The position numbers and the translations under genes were made by a program. The notes beneath the pieces were generated by a model, which saw only the letters and a program-made list of their open reading frames with translations, searched no databases and was not told the origin of the DNA. Below are positions 24,802 to 32,516 of a stretch of DNA of 54,228 bases, one piece after another (the first letter of the stretch is position 1; each line of letters begins with the position of its first letter). The stretch is taken from positions 1 to 54,228 of the forward strand of contig NZ_JASJOF010000014.1 of assembly GCF_030163795.1 (NCBI RefSeq). Direction: 5' to 3'. The stretch is from Roseicyclus marinus. GTDB taxonomy: Bacteria > Pseudomonadota > Alphaproteobacteria > Rhodobacterales > Rhodobacteraceae.

Positions 24802-25713
24802 ATGAACAACATCAACAACATCCGCATGTTCGTGCGCGTCTACGAGCTGGAAAACATGTCGGCGGCCGCCCGCGACCTGCGCGTGTCGGCGGCCGTCGCC
24901 TCGGCCCGCGTGGGCGAGCTGGAAAAGCATCTTGGCGTCCGGCTCTTCACCCGCACCACCCGCTCGATCCAGCCGACCGAACAGGGGCGCATCTTCTATG
25001 ACAAGGCGGTGGCGATCCTCGATGCCGTCGACGATGCGGAGGCGGCAGTCCACGAGGTCACGCGCAAACCGCGCGGCTCGCTTTTCGTCGCGGCCCCCCT
25101 TGGCGTCGGTCGCCGCCTGATCGCCCCGGAAATCGCGGGCTTCCAGGCGCTATATCCTGACATCTACGTCCGCCTGCGCCTGTCCGACCGCAAGATCGAC
25201 ATGACGACCGAAGGGTTGGACGTGGCCTTTGTCCTCGGCAATCCGCCGGATTCCGCCCATCGCATCCGGGTGATCGCGGAATGCGCCCGCGTGCTGTGCG
25301 CATCGCCCGATTACATCGCCCGGCGCGGCGCGCCCGAACACGGCGCCGATCTGGTGAACGATGCGCATGATTGCCTGCTTCTGCGCTTTCCCGGCTCGAC
25401 CGAGTTTCGCTGGACGCTCGACACCAGCGATGGCCCGCAATCCTTTGCCGTGGCCGGGCCGGTCAGTTGCGATGACGGCGACGTGCTGACCCAATGGGCG
25501 CTCGACGGGCGCGGGATCGTGAACAAGCCCGTCTTCGACGTGGCCGATCACCTGGCCGAGGGGCGGCTGGTGCCGGTCTGCCGCAAAACCCCGCCGCCGC
25601 GCGCGCAATTGGCCGTGCTGTTCCCGCACAAGCGCAACCAAGCCCCCAAGAACCGCCTGTTCATCGACTACATGGTGGACCGGATCAAGACGCGGCTACG
25701 CGCGCCCGCCTAG
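24802..25713 (+). CDS. LysR-family transcriptional regulator of the purine cluster
   Basis: A 303-residue protein from the ATG at 24802. The N-terminal helix-turn-helix region is NIRMFVRVYELENMSAAARDL and the following LRVSAAVASARVGELEKHLG, of the branch with SAA in the recognition helix. The C-terminal effector domain is the usual type 2 binding fold. Divergence from puuD and location inside the urate genes suggest it controls them, probably in response to a purine intermediate. Its TAG stop is the start of a strong terminator hairpin. Confidence 0.92.
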   Translation: MNNINNIRMFVRVYELENMSAAARDLRVSAAVASARVGELEKHLGVRLFTRTTRSIQPTEQGRIFYDKAVAILDAVDDAEAAVHEVTRKPRGSLFVAAPLGVGRRLIAPEIAGFQALYPDIYVRLRLSDRKIDMTTEGLDVAFVLGNPPDSAHRIRVIAECARVLCASPDYIARRGAPEHGADLVNDAHDCLLLRFPGSTEFRWTLDTSDGPQSFAVAGPVSCDDGDVLTQWALDGRGIVNKPVFDVADHLAEGRLVPVCRKTPPPRAQLAVLFPHKRNQAPKNRLFIDYMVDRIKTRLRAPA

Positions 25714-25756
25714 AGAGTGGCGCGTTCATCCGCATGCACGCGCCACTCTCTAACTT
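25712..25756 (+). terminator. Rho-independent terminator after the LysR gene
   Basis: A perfect 13-base stem (AGAGAGTGGCGCG at 25712-25724 with its complement at 25739-25751) around a 14-base loop is followed by AACTTTTT. The first stem bases overlap the LysR TAG stop codon. Orientation fits termination of the plus-strand regulator. Confidence 0.88.
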
Positions 25757-25765
25757 TTTGATTTC

Positions 25766-25812
25766 GCATGTTCTGGGTGCGCAAAACCGGTTCCCACTTT
25801 TGCGCAACATGC
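25766..25812. repeat. 47-base dyad element beside uraH
   Basis: Outer arms GCATGTT (25766-25772) and AACATGC (25806-25812) enclose inner arms TGCGCAAAA (25778-25786) and TTTTGCGCA (25798-25806), with a CCGGTTCCCAC loop. It resembles the short palindromic intergenic repeats common in alphaproteobacteria. It ends 1 base before the uraH stop codon and could also act as a weak bidirectional terminator. I saw no second copy in the window. Confidence 0.5.
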
Positions 25813-25813
25813 T

Positions 25814-26161
25814 TCAACTCCCGCGATAGGTCGAATAGCCGAAGGGAGAGAGCAGGAGCGGCACGTGGTAATGCGCCTCCTCCGCCATGCGAAAGCGCAA
25901 GGGCACGAGGTCGAGGAACGTATCCGGCGCGCCATGGGCGCGCAGGTAATCGCCCGCGTGGAACACCAGTTCGTAATCCCCGGTGGCAAAGCTGTCCTTG
26001 GGCAGGATCGGCGCATCGGTGCGCCCGTCCGCATTGGTCCGCGTCTTGGCCAGACGGGTGCGCGTGCCATCGGCCTCCACCCGGTCGAGCGTGATGGTGA
26101 CGCCTTGGGCGGGCAGCCCGCGCGCGGTGTCCAGAACATGTGTGGTCAGGTAGCCCGGCAT
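25814..26161 (-). CDS. uraH: 5-hydroxyisourate hydrolase
   Basis: A 115-residue transthyretin-like enzyme from the ATG at 26161. It contains the family start LTTHVLDTARG (catalytic His in the HVLD segment), a central Arg-rich strand and the C-terminal YRGS tetrapeptide that marks the family. It hydrolyses 5-hydroxyisourate to OHCU, the step after PuuD. It is divergent from uraD, with a palindromic operator candidate between the two starts. Confidence 0.95.
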   Translation of the reverse strand: MPGYLTTHVLDTARGLPAQGVTITLDRVEADGTRTRLAKTRTNADGRTDAPILPKDSFATGDYELVFHAGDYLRAHGAPDTFLDLVPLRFRMAEEAHYHVPLLLSPFGYSTYRGS

Positions 26162-26234
26162 CGTGTCCTCCTGCATCTGGTGGGAGTCTGGCCCGTCCGA
26201 CACGGGCGGCAAACAGCGTCCTTGCGCGAAACAC

Positions 26235-26253
26235 TTTCAAGAAATTCTTGAAA
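26235..26253. promoter_or_regulatory. 19-bp perfect palindrome between uraH and uraD
   Basis: TTTCAAGAAATTCTTGAAA is a perfect 9+1+9 palindrome in the divergent promoter region, 74 bases from the uraH ATG and 51 bases from the uraD ATG. Its left half with flanking CAC is repeated before the LysR gene at 24772. This is the strongest candidate for a LysR-type operator of the purine cluster. Confidence 0.6.
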
Positions 26254-26303
26254 CCAAGTTTCTTCATCCGGGTCTAACCTGAAGATCCGGGCAGGAGGAC
26301 CCA

Positions 26304-26864
26304 ATGACACGCAATCACCCCGCGACGCAAGCCCAAGGCACGGCAGACCTGCTGCCCTCGCGGATGGATCGCGCGGGCTTCGTGGCGCGCTTCGGTGGCA
26401 TCTACGAACATTCGCCCTGGATCGCGGAACAGGCCTTCGACGCCGGGATCGGCCCCGATCAGGACAGCGCGCCGGGGCTTCACGCGGCGCTTGCCCATGT
26501 GTTCCGGCAAGCCGATGATACCGCGCGCCTTGGCGTTTTGACCGCCCATCCCGATCTGGCAGGCAAGCTGGCCGCCGCGCGCCGCCTGACGCCGGAATCC
26601 ACCGCGGAACAGGCGGGTGCAGGCCTCGATGCGCTGACCGATGCCGAACGCGCGCGGTTTTCCAACCTGAACGCGCGCTATGTCGCGCGGTTCGGGTTTC
26701 CCTTCATCGTCGCGGTACGCGATCATGCGGGCGATGGGGCGGCAGCGATCCTCGAAACGTTCGAGCGCCGCCTCACCCATGACCGCGACAGCGAATTCGC
26801 GGAAGCCTGCCATCAGGTGGAACGCATCGCGAACCACCGCTTAAGGGACATCCTGACGCCATGA
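26304..26864 (+). CDS. uraD: 2-oxo-4-hydroxy-4-carboxy-5-ureidoimidazoline (OHCU) decarboxylase
   Basis: A 186-residue protein starting at an ATG with a GGAGG site. It carries the OHCU decarboxylase pattern: MDRAGFVARFGGIYEHSPWI with the catalytic His in EHSPW, RLGVLTAHPDLAGKL, and STAEQAGAGLDALT. It converts OHCU to (S)-allantoin. The first 22 residues (Gln/Pro-rich) precede the fold. Its stop overlaps allE by 4 bases. It is a close paralogue of the C-terminal domain of the puuE fusion at 41230-41719. Confidence 0.95.
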   Translation: MTRNHPATQAQGTADLLPSRMDRAGFVARFGGIYEHSPWIAEQAFDAGIGPDQDSAPGLHAALAHVFRQADDTARLGVLTAHPDLAGKLAAARRLTPESTAEQAGAGLDALTDAERARFSNLNARYVARFGFPFIVAVRDHAGDGAAAILETFERRLTHDRDSEFAEACHQVERIANHRLRDILTP

Positions 26865-27700
26865 CCAATCCCGACCGATCCTATTACGCCGCGCTCGGCG
26901 GCCACCCGCCCCAGACCCAGCTGATGACCGACCGCGCCGTCTTCACGGAGGCCTATGCCGTCATCCCCAAGGGGGTCATGCGCGACATCGTCACCAGCGC
27001 GCTTCCCTTCTGGGATGCGACGCGTGCTTGGGTTCTGGCGCGCCCGCTCAGCGGCTTTGCCGAAACCTTCGCCCAGTCGATCCTCGAGATCGGGCCGGGC
27101 GGCGGTTCGGACAGGCCCGAACCGGATGCCGGCGTCCAAGGCGTCTTGTTCGTGGTCGCGGGCGGCGTCACCGTCACGCTCGGCGGCGCGGATCATGATC
27201 TGGCCACCGGCGGCTATGCCTACCTGCCCGCAGGCAGTGGCTGGACGATCCGCAACCGTGGCGATCAGCCCGCGACGCTCCATTGGGTGCGCAAGCGCTA
27301 CGAGGCGGTCGAGGGGCTCGACCATCCGGAGGCCTTTTTCACCAGCGACGATGCCGTCGCCCCCACGCCGATGCCCGGCACCGAGGGGCGCTGGGCCACC
27401 ACCCGCTTCGTCGATCCCGCCGACCTGCGCCACGACATGCACGTCAACATCGTGACCTTCGAGCCCGGCGCCTCCATCCCCTTTGCCGAAACGCATGTGA
27501 TGGAACACGGGCTCTACGTGCTGGAGGGCAAGGCCGTCTATCGGCTCAACCGCGATTGGGTCGAGGTCGAGGCGGGCGATTTCATGTGGTTGCGCGCCTT
27601 CTGCCCGCAAGCCTGCTACGCGGGCGGGCCGGGGCGCTTTCGCTACCTGCTTTACAAGGATGTGAACCGCCACGCGGCGCTGCCCGCGTCGCGTCTCTAG
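26861..27700 (+). CDS. allE: (S)-ureidoglycine aminohydrolase
   Basis: A 279-residue bicupin. The N-terminal start is DRSYYAALGGHPPQTQLMTDRAVFTEAYAVIP. The second cupin holds AETHVMEHGLYVLEGKAVYRL, with the His/Glu pattern of the metal site. The whole is typical of AllE (YlbA). It is Mn-dependent and converts (S)-ureidoglycine to (S)-ureidoglycolate plus ammonia. ATG 26861 overlaps the uraD TGA by 4 bases. The AllC partner that makes ureidoglycine is not encoded in the window. Confidence 0.93.
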   Translation: MTNPDRSYYAALGGHPPQTQLMTDRAVFTEAYAVIPKGVMRDIVTSALPFWDATRAWVLARPLSGFAETFAQSILEIGPGGGSDRPEPDAGVQGVLFVVAGGVTVTLGGADHDLATGGYAYLPAGSGWTIRNRGDQPATLHWVRKRYEAVEGLDHPEAFFTSDDAVAPTPMPGTEGRWATTRFVDPADLRHDMHVNIVTFEPGASIPFAETHVMEHGLYVLEGKAVYRLNRDWVEVEAGDFMWLRAFCPQACYAGGPGRFRYLLYKDVNRHAALPASRL

Positions 27701-27734
27701 TCTCTAGGAGCGCCGATCGAGGATCGCGTCTCTT

Positions 27735-27784
27735 GGCGGGCCAAGCCCGCCATCGTGGTGGCCCCGGAAGGAGGAGCCGGGGCC
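27735..27784 (+). promoter_or_regulatory. Tandem hairpins in the leader of the permease gene
   Basis: GGCGGGC (27735-27741) pairs with GCCCGCC (27745-27751). GGCCCCGG (27760-27767) pairs with CCGGGGCC (27777-27784) around a loop AAGGAGGAG that looks like a ribosome-binding site but has no start codon after it. The stems lie in the 136-base gap between allE and the permease. They may stabilise the leader or attenuate read-through. Confidence 0.5.
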
Positions 27785-27836
27785 GCCGCATCTTCCCCAC
27801 GCCCGGCGCGGGGACCAGACCATCAAGGGAGGACAG

Positions 27837-29255
27837 ATGATGGCAGACGCAACCCTCGGAACGCCGCAACAGCTCCGCGATCCGGACTACACCCCGCCGC
27901 TGGTCAAGGCCGTGCCGCTTGGCATCCAGCACGTTATGGCCATGTTCGTGTCGAACGTGACGCCCGCGATCATCGTCTGCGGGGCGGCGGGATTCGGCTT
28001 CGGCTCGAACAGCCCCGATTTTCCCCAGATGATCTACATGATCCAGATGTCGATGTTCTTTGCGGGCATCGCCACCCTGTTCCAGACCATCGGCTTTGGA
28101 CCCGTCGGCGCGCGCCTGCCGATCGTGCAGGGCACGTCCTTTGCCTTCATCCCGATCATGGTGCCGCTGGTGGCGGGGCAGGGGGTCGATGCCATTGCCG
28201 TGCTGATGGGCGGCATCCTTGTAGGGGGCCTGTTCCACGCCTGCCTCGGCCTGTTCATCGGCAAGCTGCGCTTCGCCCTACCGCCGCTCGTGACCGGGCT
28301 TGTCGTCACCATGATCGGTCTCGCGCTGGTCAAGGTCGGCATCCAGTACGCTGCCGGCGGCGTGCCGGCCATCGGCACGCCCGAATACGGCAGCCTTCAG
28401 AACTGGGCGGTGGCGGGAACCGTCATCCTCGTGACCCTTGCGCTCAAATTCTTCGCCCGGGGCATGTTGTCGGTCTCTGCCGTTCTGGTGGGCCTGCTCG
28501 CGGGCTATGCGGTGGCATGGTCCATGGGCATGGTGAGCTTTGCCGCCGTGGGCCGCGCCGCCCCCGTCGCCTTGCCCAACCCGTTCCACTTCGGGCTCGA
28601 ATTCTCCGTCGCCGCGATCGTGGGCTTCTGTGCCATGTCCTTCGTCAGCGCGGTGGAAACCGTGGGAGATGTTTCGGGCATCACCAAGGGCGGCGCGGGC
28701 CGCGAGGCGACCGACAAGGAGATCCAGGGCGCGACCTTTGCCGACGGCCTCGGCACCGCCGTCTCGGGCGTCTTCGGCGCGCTTCCCAACACCTCCTTCA
28801 GCCAGAACGTGGGCCTGATCGCCATGACCGGCGTGATGAGCCGCCATGTCGTGACCATCGGCGCGATCTTCCTGATCCTGTGCGGCCTCGTGCCCAAGGT
28901 CGGCGCGGTGATCTCCACCGTCCCGATCGAGGTTCTGGGCGGCGGCGTGATCGTCATGTTCGGCATGGTCGTCGCGGCGGGCATCTCGATGCTGTCGGAC
29001 GTGGATTGGAACCGCCGCAACATGGTGATCTTCGCCATCGCGCTGTCCTTGGGTCTTGGGCTGCAGCTCGAGCCGCAGGCGCTGCAATACCTGCCCGACA
29101 CGGCCAAGGTGCTGGCGACCTCGGGCATCCTGCCTGCAGCCCTCATCGCCATCATTCTGAACCTCGTCCTGCCCAAGGACCTCGCCGCCGAAGCGACCGA
29201 GGAGGTTTCGGGCGGCATGGCCGGCAACGGCCGCGGCTCGATGCCGGGGGAGTGA
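27837..29255 (+). CDS. Nucleobase:cation symporter-2 (NCS2), uric acid/xanthine permease
   Basis: A 472-residue inner-membrane carrier with about 12-14 helices. The family motif QHVMAMFVSNVTPA stands near the N terminus, and SFVSAVETVGDVSGI and NTSFSQNVGLIAMTG mark the NCS2 substrate region. GGGAGG precedes the ATG. Its position at the end of the urate genes suggests it imports urate or xanthine; the exact substrate cannot be told from sequence. A terminator follows. Confidence 0.93.
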   Translation: MMADATLGTPQQLRDPDYTPPLVKAVPLGIQHVMAMFVSNVTPAIIVCGAAGFGFGSNSPDFPQMIYMIQMSMFFAGIATLFQTIGFGPVGARLPIVQGTSFAFIPIMVPLVAGQGVDAIAVLMGGILVGGLFHACLGLFIGKLRFALPPLVTGLVVTMIGLALVKVGIQYAAGGVPAIGTPEYGSLQNWAVAGTVILVTLALKFFARGMLSVSAVLVGLLAGYAVAWSMGMVSFAAVGRAAPVALPNPFHFGLEFSVAAIVGFCAMSFVSAVETVGDVSGITKGGAGREATDKEIQGATFADGLGTAVSGVFGALPNTSFSQNVGLIAMTGVMSRHVVTIGAIFLILCGLVPKVGAVISTVPIEVLGGGVIVMFGMVVAAGISMLSDVDWNRRNMVIFAIALSLGLGLQLEPQALQYLPDTAKVLATSGILPAALIAIILNLVLPKDLAAEATEEVSGGMAGNGRGSMPGE

Positions 29256-29288
29256 CCGGCTCGCGACGGCAAAGCCGTTGACTAGGAC

Positions 29289-29319
29289 AGGGCCGCATCC
29301 GGTTGGGTGCGGCCCTTTC
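29289..29319 (+). terminator. Rho-independent terminator after the NCS2 permease
   Basis: A perfect 9-base stem, AGGGCCGCA (29289-29297) with TGCGGCCCT (29308-29316), has a 10-base loop and is followed by TTCG. It closes the uraD/allE/permease transcript. Confidence 0.82.
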
Positions 29320-29334
29320 GTGTCCGGGGCCGGC

Positions 29335-29377
29335 GTCGTCCATTGTCTCTCGGACCGATGGCGAGACGATGGACGAC
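29335..29377. repeat. 15-base hairpin in the spacer between the permease and the sulfatase
   Basis: Segments 29335-29349 and 29363-29377 are complementary over 15 bases with one G-U wobble and a 13-base loop. No T-run follows on either strand. The rest of the spacer (29256-29445) holds the terminator and nothing else I can support. It could be an insulating stem between convergent genes. Confidence 0.4.
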
Positions 29378-29445
29378 CGCTTGCCCTGCGCCTACGACGC
29401 GCACCGGGCCTTTCAGCGCTCAGAAGTCCTTGGGGACTCCCCCCT

Positions 29446-31740
29446 TCACACCACCTGCGCCCCCAGATCCACGCCCTCGGCCACGCCCCGCACCTCCACG
29501 ATCCCCAGCCCCAGCCGCAGCCGCCAGACACCTCCGCCCATCTCCTGCACGATCGGGGCCGAAGGCCAGCCCGACAGGTCATAGACGGCACCGGGGTCCC
29601 AGCCCTCGATCACGCAGACCCCGCCCCAGCGGATGCGGTAGCGTTTCGCCCCTGCCCCCGCCTCGATCCGGGTCACGCCGGTGCCCACGATCACCTCGTG
29701 CTCCCCCTCGGCCAGCCGGACCACGTTCCGCCCCGGCCCCGGATCGATGGTCGACGCGCCCTCGCCATCCTCGATCACGTCATTGCCATGGCCGCCGTAG
29801 ATGTGGTTGCGCCCCGTATAGCCAAAGATCACGTCATCGCCCGTGCCGCCGTCCAGCGTATCGCGCCCCGGCCCGCCATGCAGCGTGTCGTTGCCCGCCT
29901 CGCCGTAAAACGCATGCCGCCGGTTCGCCTGTTTCGCGCGCGCGATCATCAGATCGTTGCCCGCGCCCCCGTAAAACGTCGCCGCCCCGTGTTTCGGCCC
30001 GATCATCACGTCATCGCCATCCGACCCGGTCAGGTCGATCTCCACCCGTTCCGAGGTTTCGAATTCGATGGGGCTGTCGGGATGGGCGACGATGCGGATC
30101 ACCTTGCTGGTCTGGCCATCGGCCTCGGACCGGCTGACCACCGTGGCGATGCGGATCTTTTCCACATTCGGCGGGCAGCGCAGGACGTAATCATCGGGCC
30201 CCGCCATGTACCACAGCGTATCGGTGCCGCCGTCCTTTTCCTCGACGATCTTCTCGGCATCCGCGCCATAGGCCCAGTAATCGTTGTTCCCGCGCCCTCC
30301 CGCCAAGATCACCGATCCATCGACCGCCATCATCGCATTGACGCCATCGGCCGGGTTTTCCGCCCCCCGCAGGTCTAGGCCAAGGTTCAGCGCCCCCTTG
30401 ACCAGTTCCGCGCGCAACGCCTCCAGCGGCGCTGTGTCGGCGATATTCGTCGTCTCGCCGGGGTCGTTTTTCAGGTCATAGACATGCTCTTCGCCATTGG
30501 GGTAGCGGAAGTAGCGGTACTGCGTCAGCCCCTCGACCGAGGGGCGCACCGACAAGGTGCCGAACACGCAGGTGACGGGCGACCACTGGCGGTCATACGT
30601 CCCGAAACTCGCGTCGATCAGCGGCAAGAGCGATTGACCCGATGTCCAATCCGGGCGCGGCGGCAGACCGGCCAGATCCATGATCGTCTTGGGGATGTTG
30701 TGCAGGCTGACGGGCAGGGCGATCTCGCGGCCCTCTGTCATCGCCGGGTGATGGATGCCCAACGGGATATGGGCGGCACTGTCCCACTGGCTCATCTTGT
30801 GGAAACTGTCATGCGTCCCGAGGTTGAACCCGTTGTCCGAAAAGAACACCACCGTCGTGTTCCCCCCGAGCGGCGAGGCCGCCAACGCGTCGAGGAACCG
30901 GCCCAGCTCGTGATCCATGTGGGAAATCGCGGCGAAATAGGCGCGCACCACCTGCCGCCACGCCTCATCCCCCGCCTTTTCCGGCGTCCATTGTCCGTTG
31001 GCGATATAGGCCGCCTCGTAGACCGCGAAACCGGGCTGGGGCCCGTGGTAATCATCGGCATGGGCGATGCTGGGCCAGCGGATCTTGGCGGGGTCATATT
31101 GCGCATAGAACCGGTCGGGCGTGATCAGGTTGTAATGCGGATGCTTGAATCCCAGCTGGATCAGGTGCCGCCTTGCCGGATCGGCCCGGTTCAGGAAATC
31201 GATGGCGTTCTGGGCGACGTGGAAGTCATAGAACCGGTCATCCTGCGATCCGTCGTCATCGGGATGGTTCACGCCCTTGATGCCCGGTCCCCGCTCCAGG
31301 TAGGTCTTCACCCCCGACCGCTTGCCGTTGTCATCGGCGGCCGGTTCCTCGTGGAACAGGATGCGCCGATAGGCCTCGGGCATCGGCTGGTAATTGCTGT
31401 CCACCTTGCCCGTGGTGAACATGTGCCAGCCCGCGCGGCGCAGGTCGTAATGCCACGCCTTCTCGGGCCGGTAGACATCGCGCCAGAACCGGTTGAGGTC
31501 GACCAACCCCGACCGGAACGGGCTGATGCCCGTCGCCACCTCGGCCCGGCAGGGCGCGCACAAGGGCACGGTCGCATAGGCATTGGTGAACCGCGCGGCC
31601 CGCGCCATGAACCGGTCAAGGTTCGGCGTCTCGATCCTCAGGCCAAAGGCGTCGCGCCACGTAAAGACATCGATCAGGTCATCGACCCAGATCACCACGA
31701 TATTGCCCGTGGCGATGGTGTCGCGGGTAAAGCCCGTCAT
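29446..31740 (-). CDS. Formylglycine-type sulfatase fused to C-terminal RTX calcium-binding repeats
   Basis: A 764-residue protein from the ATG at 31740. The sulfatase part (about 1-520) has the metal-binding acidic pair in WVDDL and the formylglycine motif CAPCR with Cys61 (C-x-P-x-R). A later FFSDNGFNLGTHDSFHK segment holds Asp and Asn metal ligands. From about 565 to 660 there are RTX nonapeptides such as GGAGNDLMI, GGPGRDTLDG and GGHGNDVIEDG. The C-terminal part is a beta-rich region of the kind used by type I secretion. The enzyme probably acts outside the cell on sulfated glycans. No type I secretion genes are present. The gene starts by overlapping the previous one by 4 bases. Confidence 0.9.
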   Translation of the reverse strand: MTGFTRDTIATGNIVVIWVDDLIDVFTWRDAFGLRIETPNLDRFMARAARFTNAYATVPLCAPCRAEVATGISPFRSGLVDLNRFWRDVYRPEKAWHYDLRRAGWHMFTTGKVDSNYQPMPEAYRRILFHEEPAADDNGKRSGVKTYLERGPGIKGVNHPDDDGSQDDRFYDFHVAQNAIDFLNRADPARRHLIQLGFKHPHYNLITPDRFYAQYDPAKIRWPSIAHADDYHGPQPGFAVYEAAYIANGQWTPEKAGDEAWRQVVRAYFAAISHMDHELGRFLDALAASPLGGNTTVVFFSDNGFNLGTHDSFHKMSQWDSAAHIPLGIHHPAMTEGREIALPVSLHNIPKTIMDLAGLPPRPDWTSGQSLLPLIDASFGTYDRQWSPVTCVFGTLSVRPSVEGLTQYRYFRYPNGEEHVYDLKNDPGETTNIADTAPLEALRAELVKGALNLGLDLRGAENPADGVNAMMAVDGSVILAGGRGNNDYWAYGADAEKIVEEKDGGTDTLWYMAGPDDYVLRCPPNVEKIRIATVVSRSEADGQTSKVIRIVAHPDSPIEFETSERVEIDLTGSDGDDVMIGPKHGAATFYGGAGNDLMIARAKQANRRHAFYGEAGNDTLHGGPGRDTLDGGTGDDVIFGYTGRNHIYGGHGNDVIEDGEGASTIDPGPGRNVVRLAEGEHEVIVGTGVTRIEAGAGAKRYRIRWGGVCVIEGWDPGAVYDLSGWPSAPIVQEMGGGVWRLRLGLGIVEVRGVAEGVDLGAQVV

Positions 31741-32516
31741 CCCGCATCCGCCCAGAGATGGAACCGCCGCAAGGCCAGCAGCGCCGCCCGATCCTCTGCC
31801 CCGCCCGGGGTCAGGATCGCCCGTCCGGGCCAGAACCACACATCCGCGATCAGCGCGCCACCCAAGGTCTTGGTCAGGCCCGGCCGATGGTTGCGACAGC
31901 CGAAAAACAGGTGCCCCGGCCCCGACAGGACCGGGGCCTTGGCCTTTACCTCGGCCTCCTCACCGCCCAAAACCGCCACGCAAAGCCGGTCGCGCATCAG
32001 CGACACAAGAACCAGCCGCGTCGCCTCCGGCGCGGGGGCAGGCAGGTTCAATTCCACAAGGCCCTTGTCGTCCTTGACCGTCACCCGCCCCTCGGCCTCG
32101 GACAGGTAGAGGTAATTCTCCCCCGCCGATTTCTTGGCCCCGCCGCCGGTGTTGAAGGTCAGGATCGTCTTTGCCTCGTCTCCCCAAGGCGGCAGGTAGC
32201 GCGCGGCGAAACTGACCATGCCCGCGTCGCGGGCCACATCCTCGGCCACCAGCCCGCAATGCAGCCCCTCGCGGCATTGCAGCCCCACCAGATCGCCCGC
32301 CGCCCCGGACAGGCCGTTCCCGGTGTTGGGATCGGTCGGGCGCGCCGCCAACCCACCCAACCGGTCGGGCCAGTGCGTGACCGCGCCTGTTGCATCCGCG
32401 ACGATCCCGGCCCCGTCCCACCACAGCGCGCCGGTCGCTCCCAGCGCCCCGGCTAAAATCCCGGCCCCGCCGTCACACAAGGCGCCGGGCGGCAGCTTTT
32501 CGGTCAACTCGATCAT
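31737..32516 (-). CDS. Uncharacterised protein, LamG-like (concanavalin A-like) appearance
   Basis: A 259-residue protein I do not recognise as a named family. It is beta-rich with no signal peptide or membrane helix. It has an AVTHWPDRLGGLAARP motif, a TILTFNTGGGAKKSAGENYLYL region, a VTVKDDKGL segment and a late ADVWFWPGRAIL, a layout like LamG or jelly-roll sugar-binding domains. It overlaps the gene upstream (end 32513) and the sulfatase downstream (start 31740) by 4 bases each. Tight coupling to a sulfatase suggests a role in glycan binding, but that is inference. Confidence 0.6.
   Translation of the reverse strand: MIELTEKLPPGALCDGGAGILAGALGATGALWWDGAGIVADATGAVTHWPDRLGGLAARPTDPNTGNGLSGAAGDLVGLQCREGLHCGLVAEDVARDAGMVSFAARYLPPWGDEAKTILTFNTGGGAKKSAGENYLYLSEAEGRVTVKDDKGLVELNLPAPAPEATRLVLVSLMRDRLCVAVLGGEEAEVKAKAPVLSGPGHLFFGCRNHRPGLTKTLGGALIADVWFWPGRAILTPGGAEDRAALLALRRFHLWADAG

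Noticed and set aside
29303-29584. Small plus-strand frames after the permease
   Set aside because: They overlap the terminator and the 3' end of the sulfatase gene and lack a start site or a recognised pattern.
30484-32109. 541-codon open frame on the plus strand across the sulfatase
   Set aside because: It is antisense to the sulfatase and the LamG-like gene, which have better start sites and motifs.
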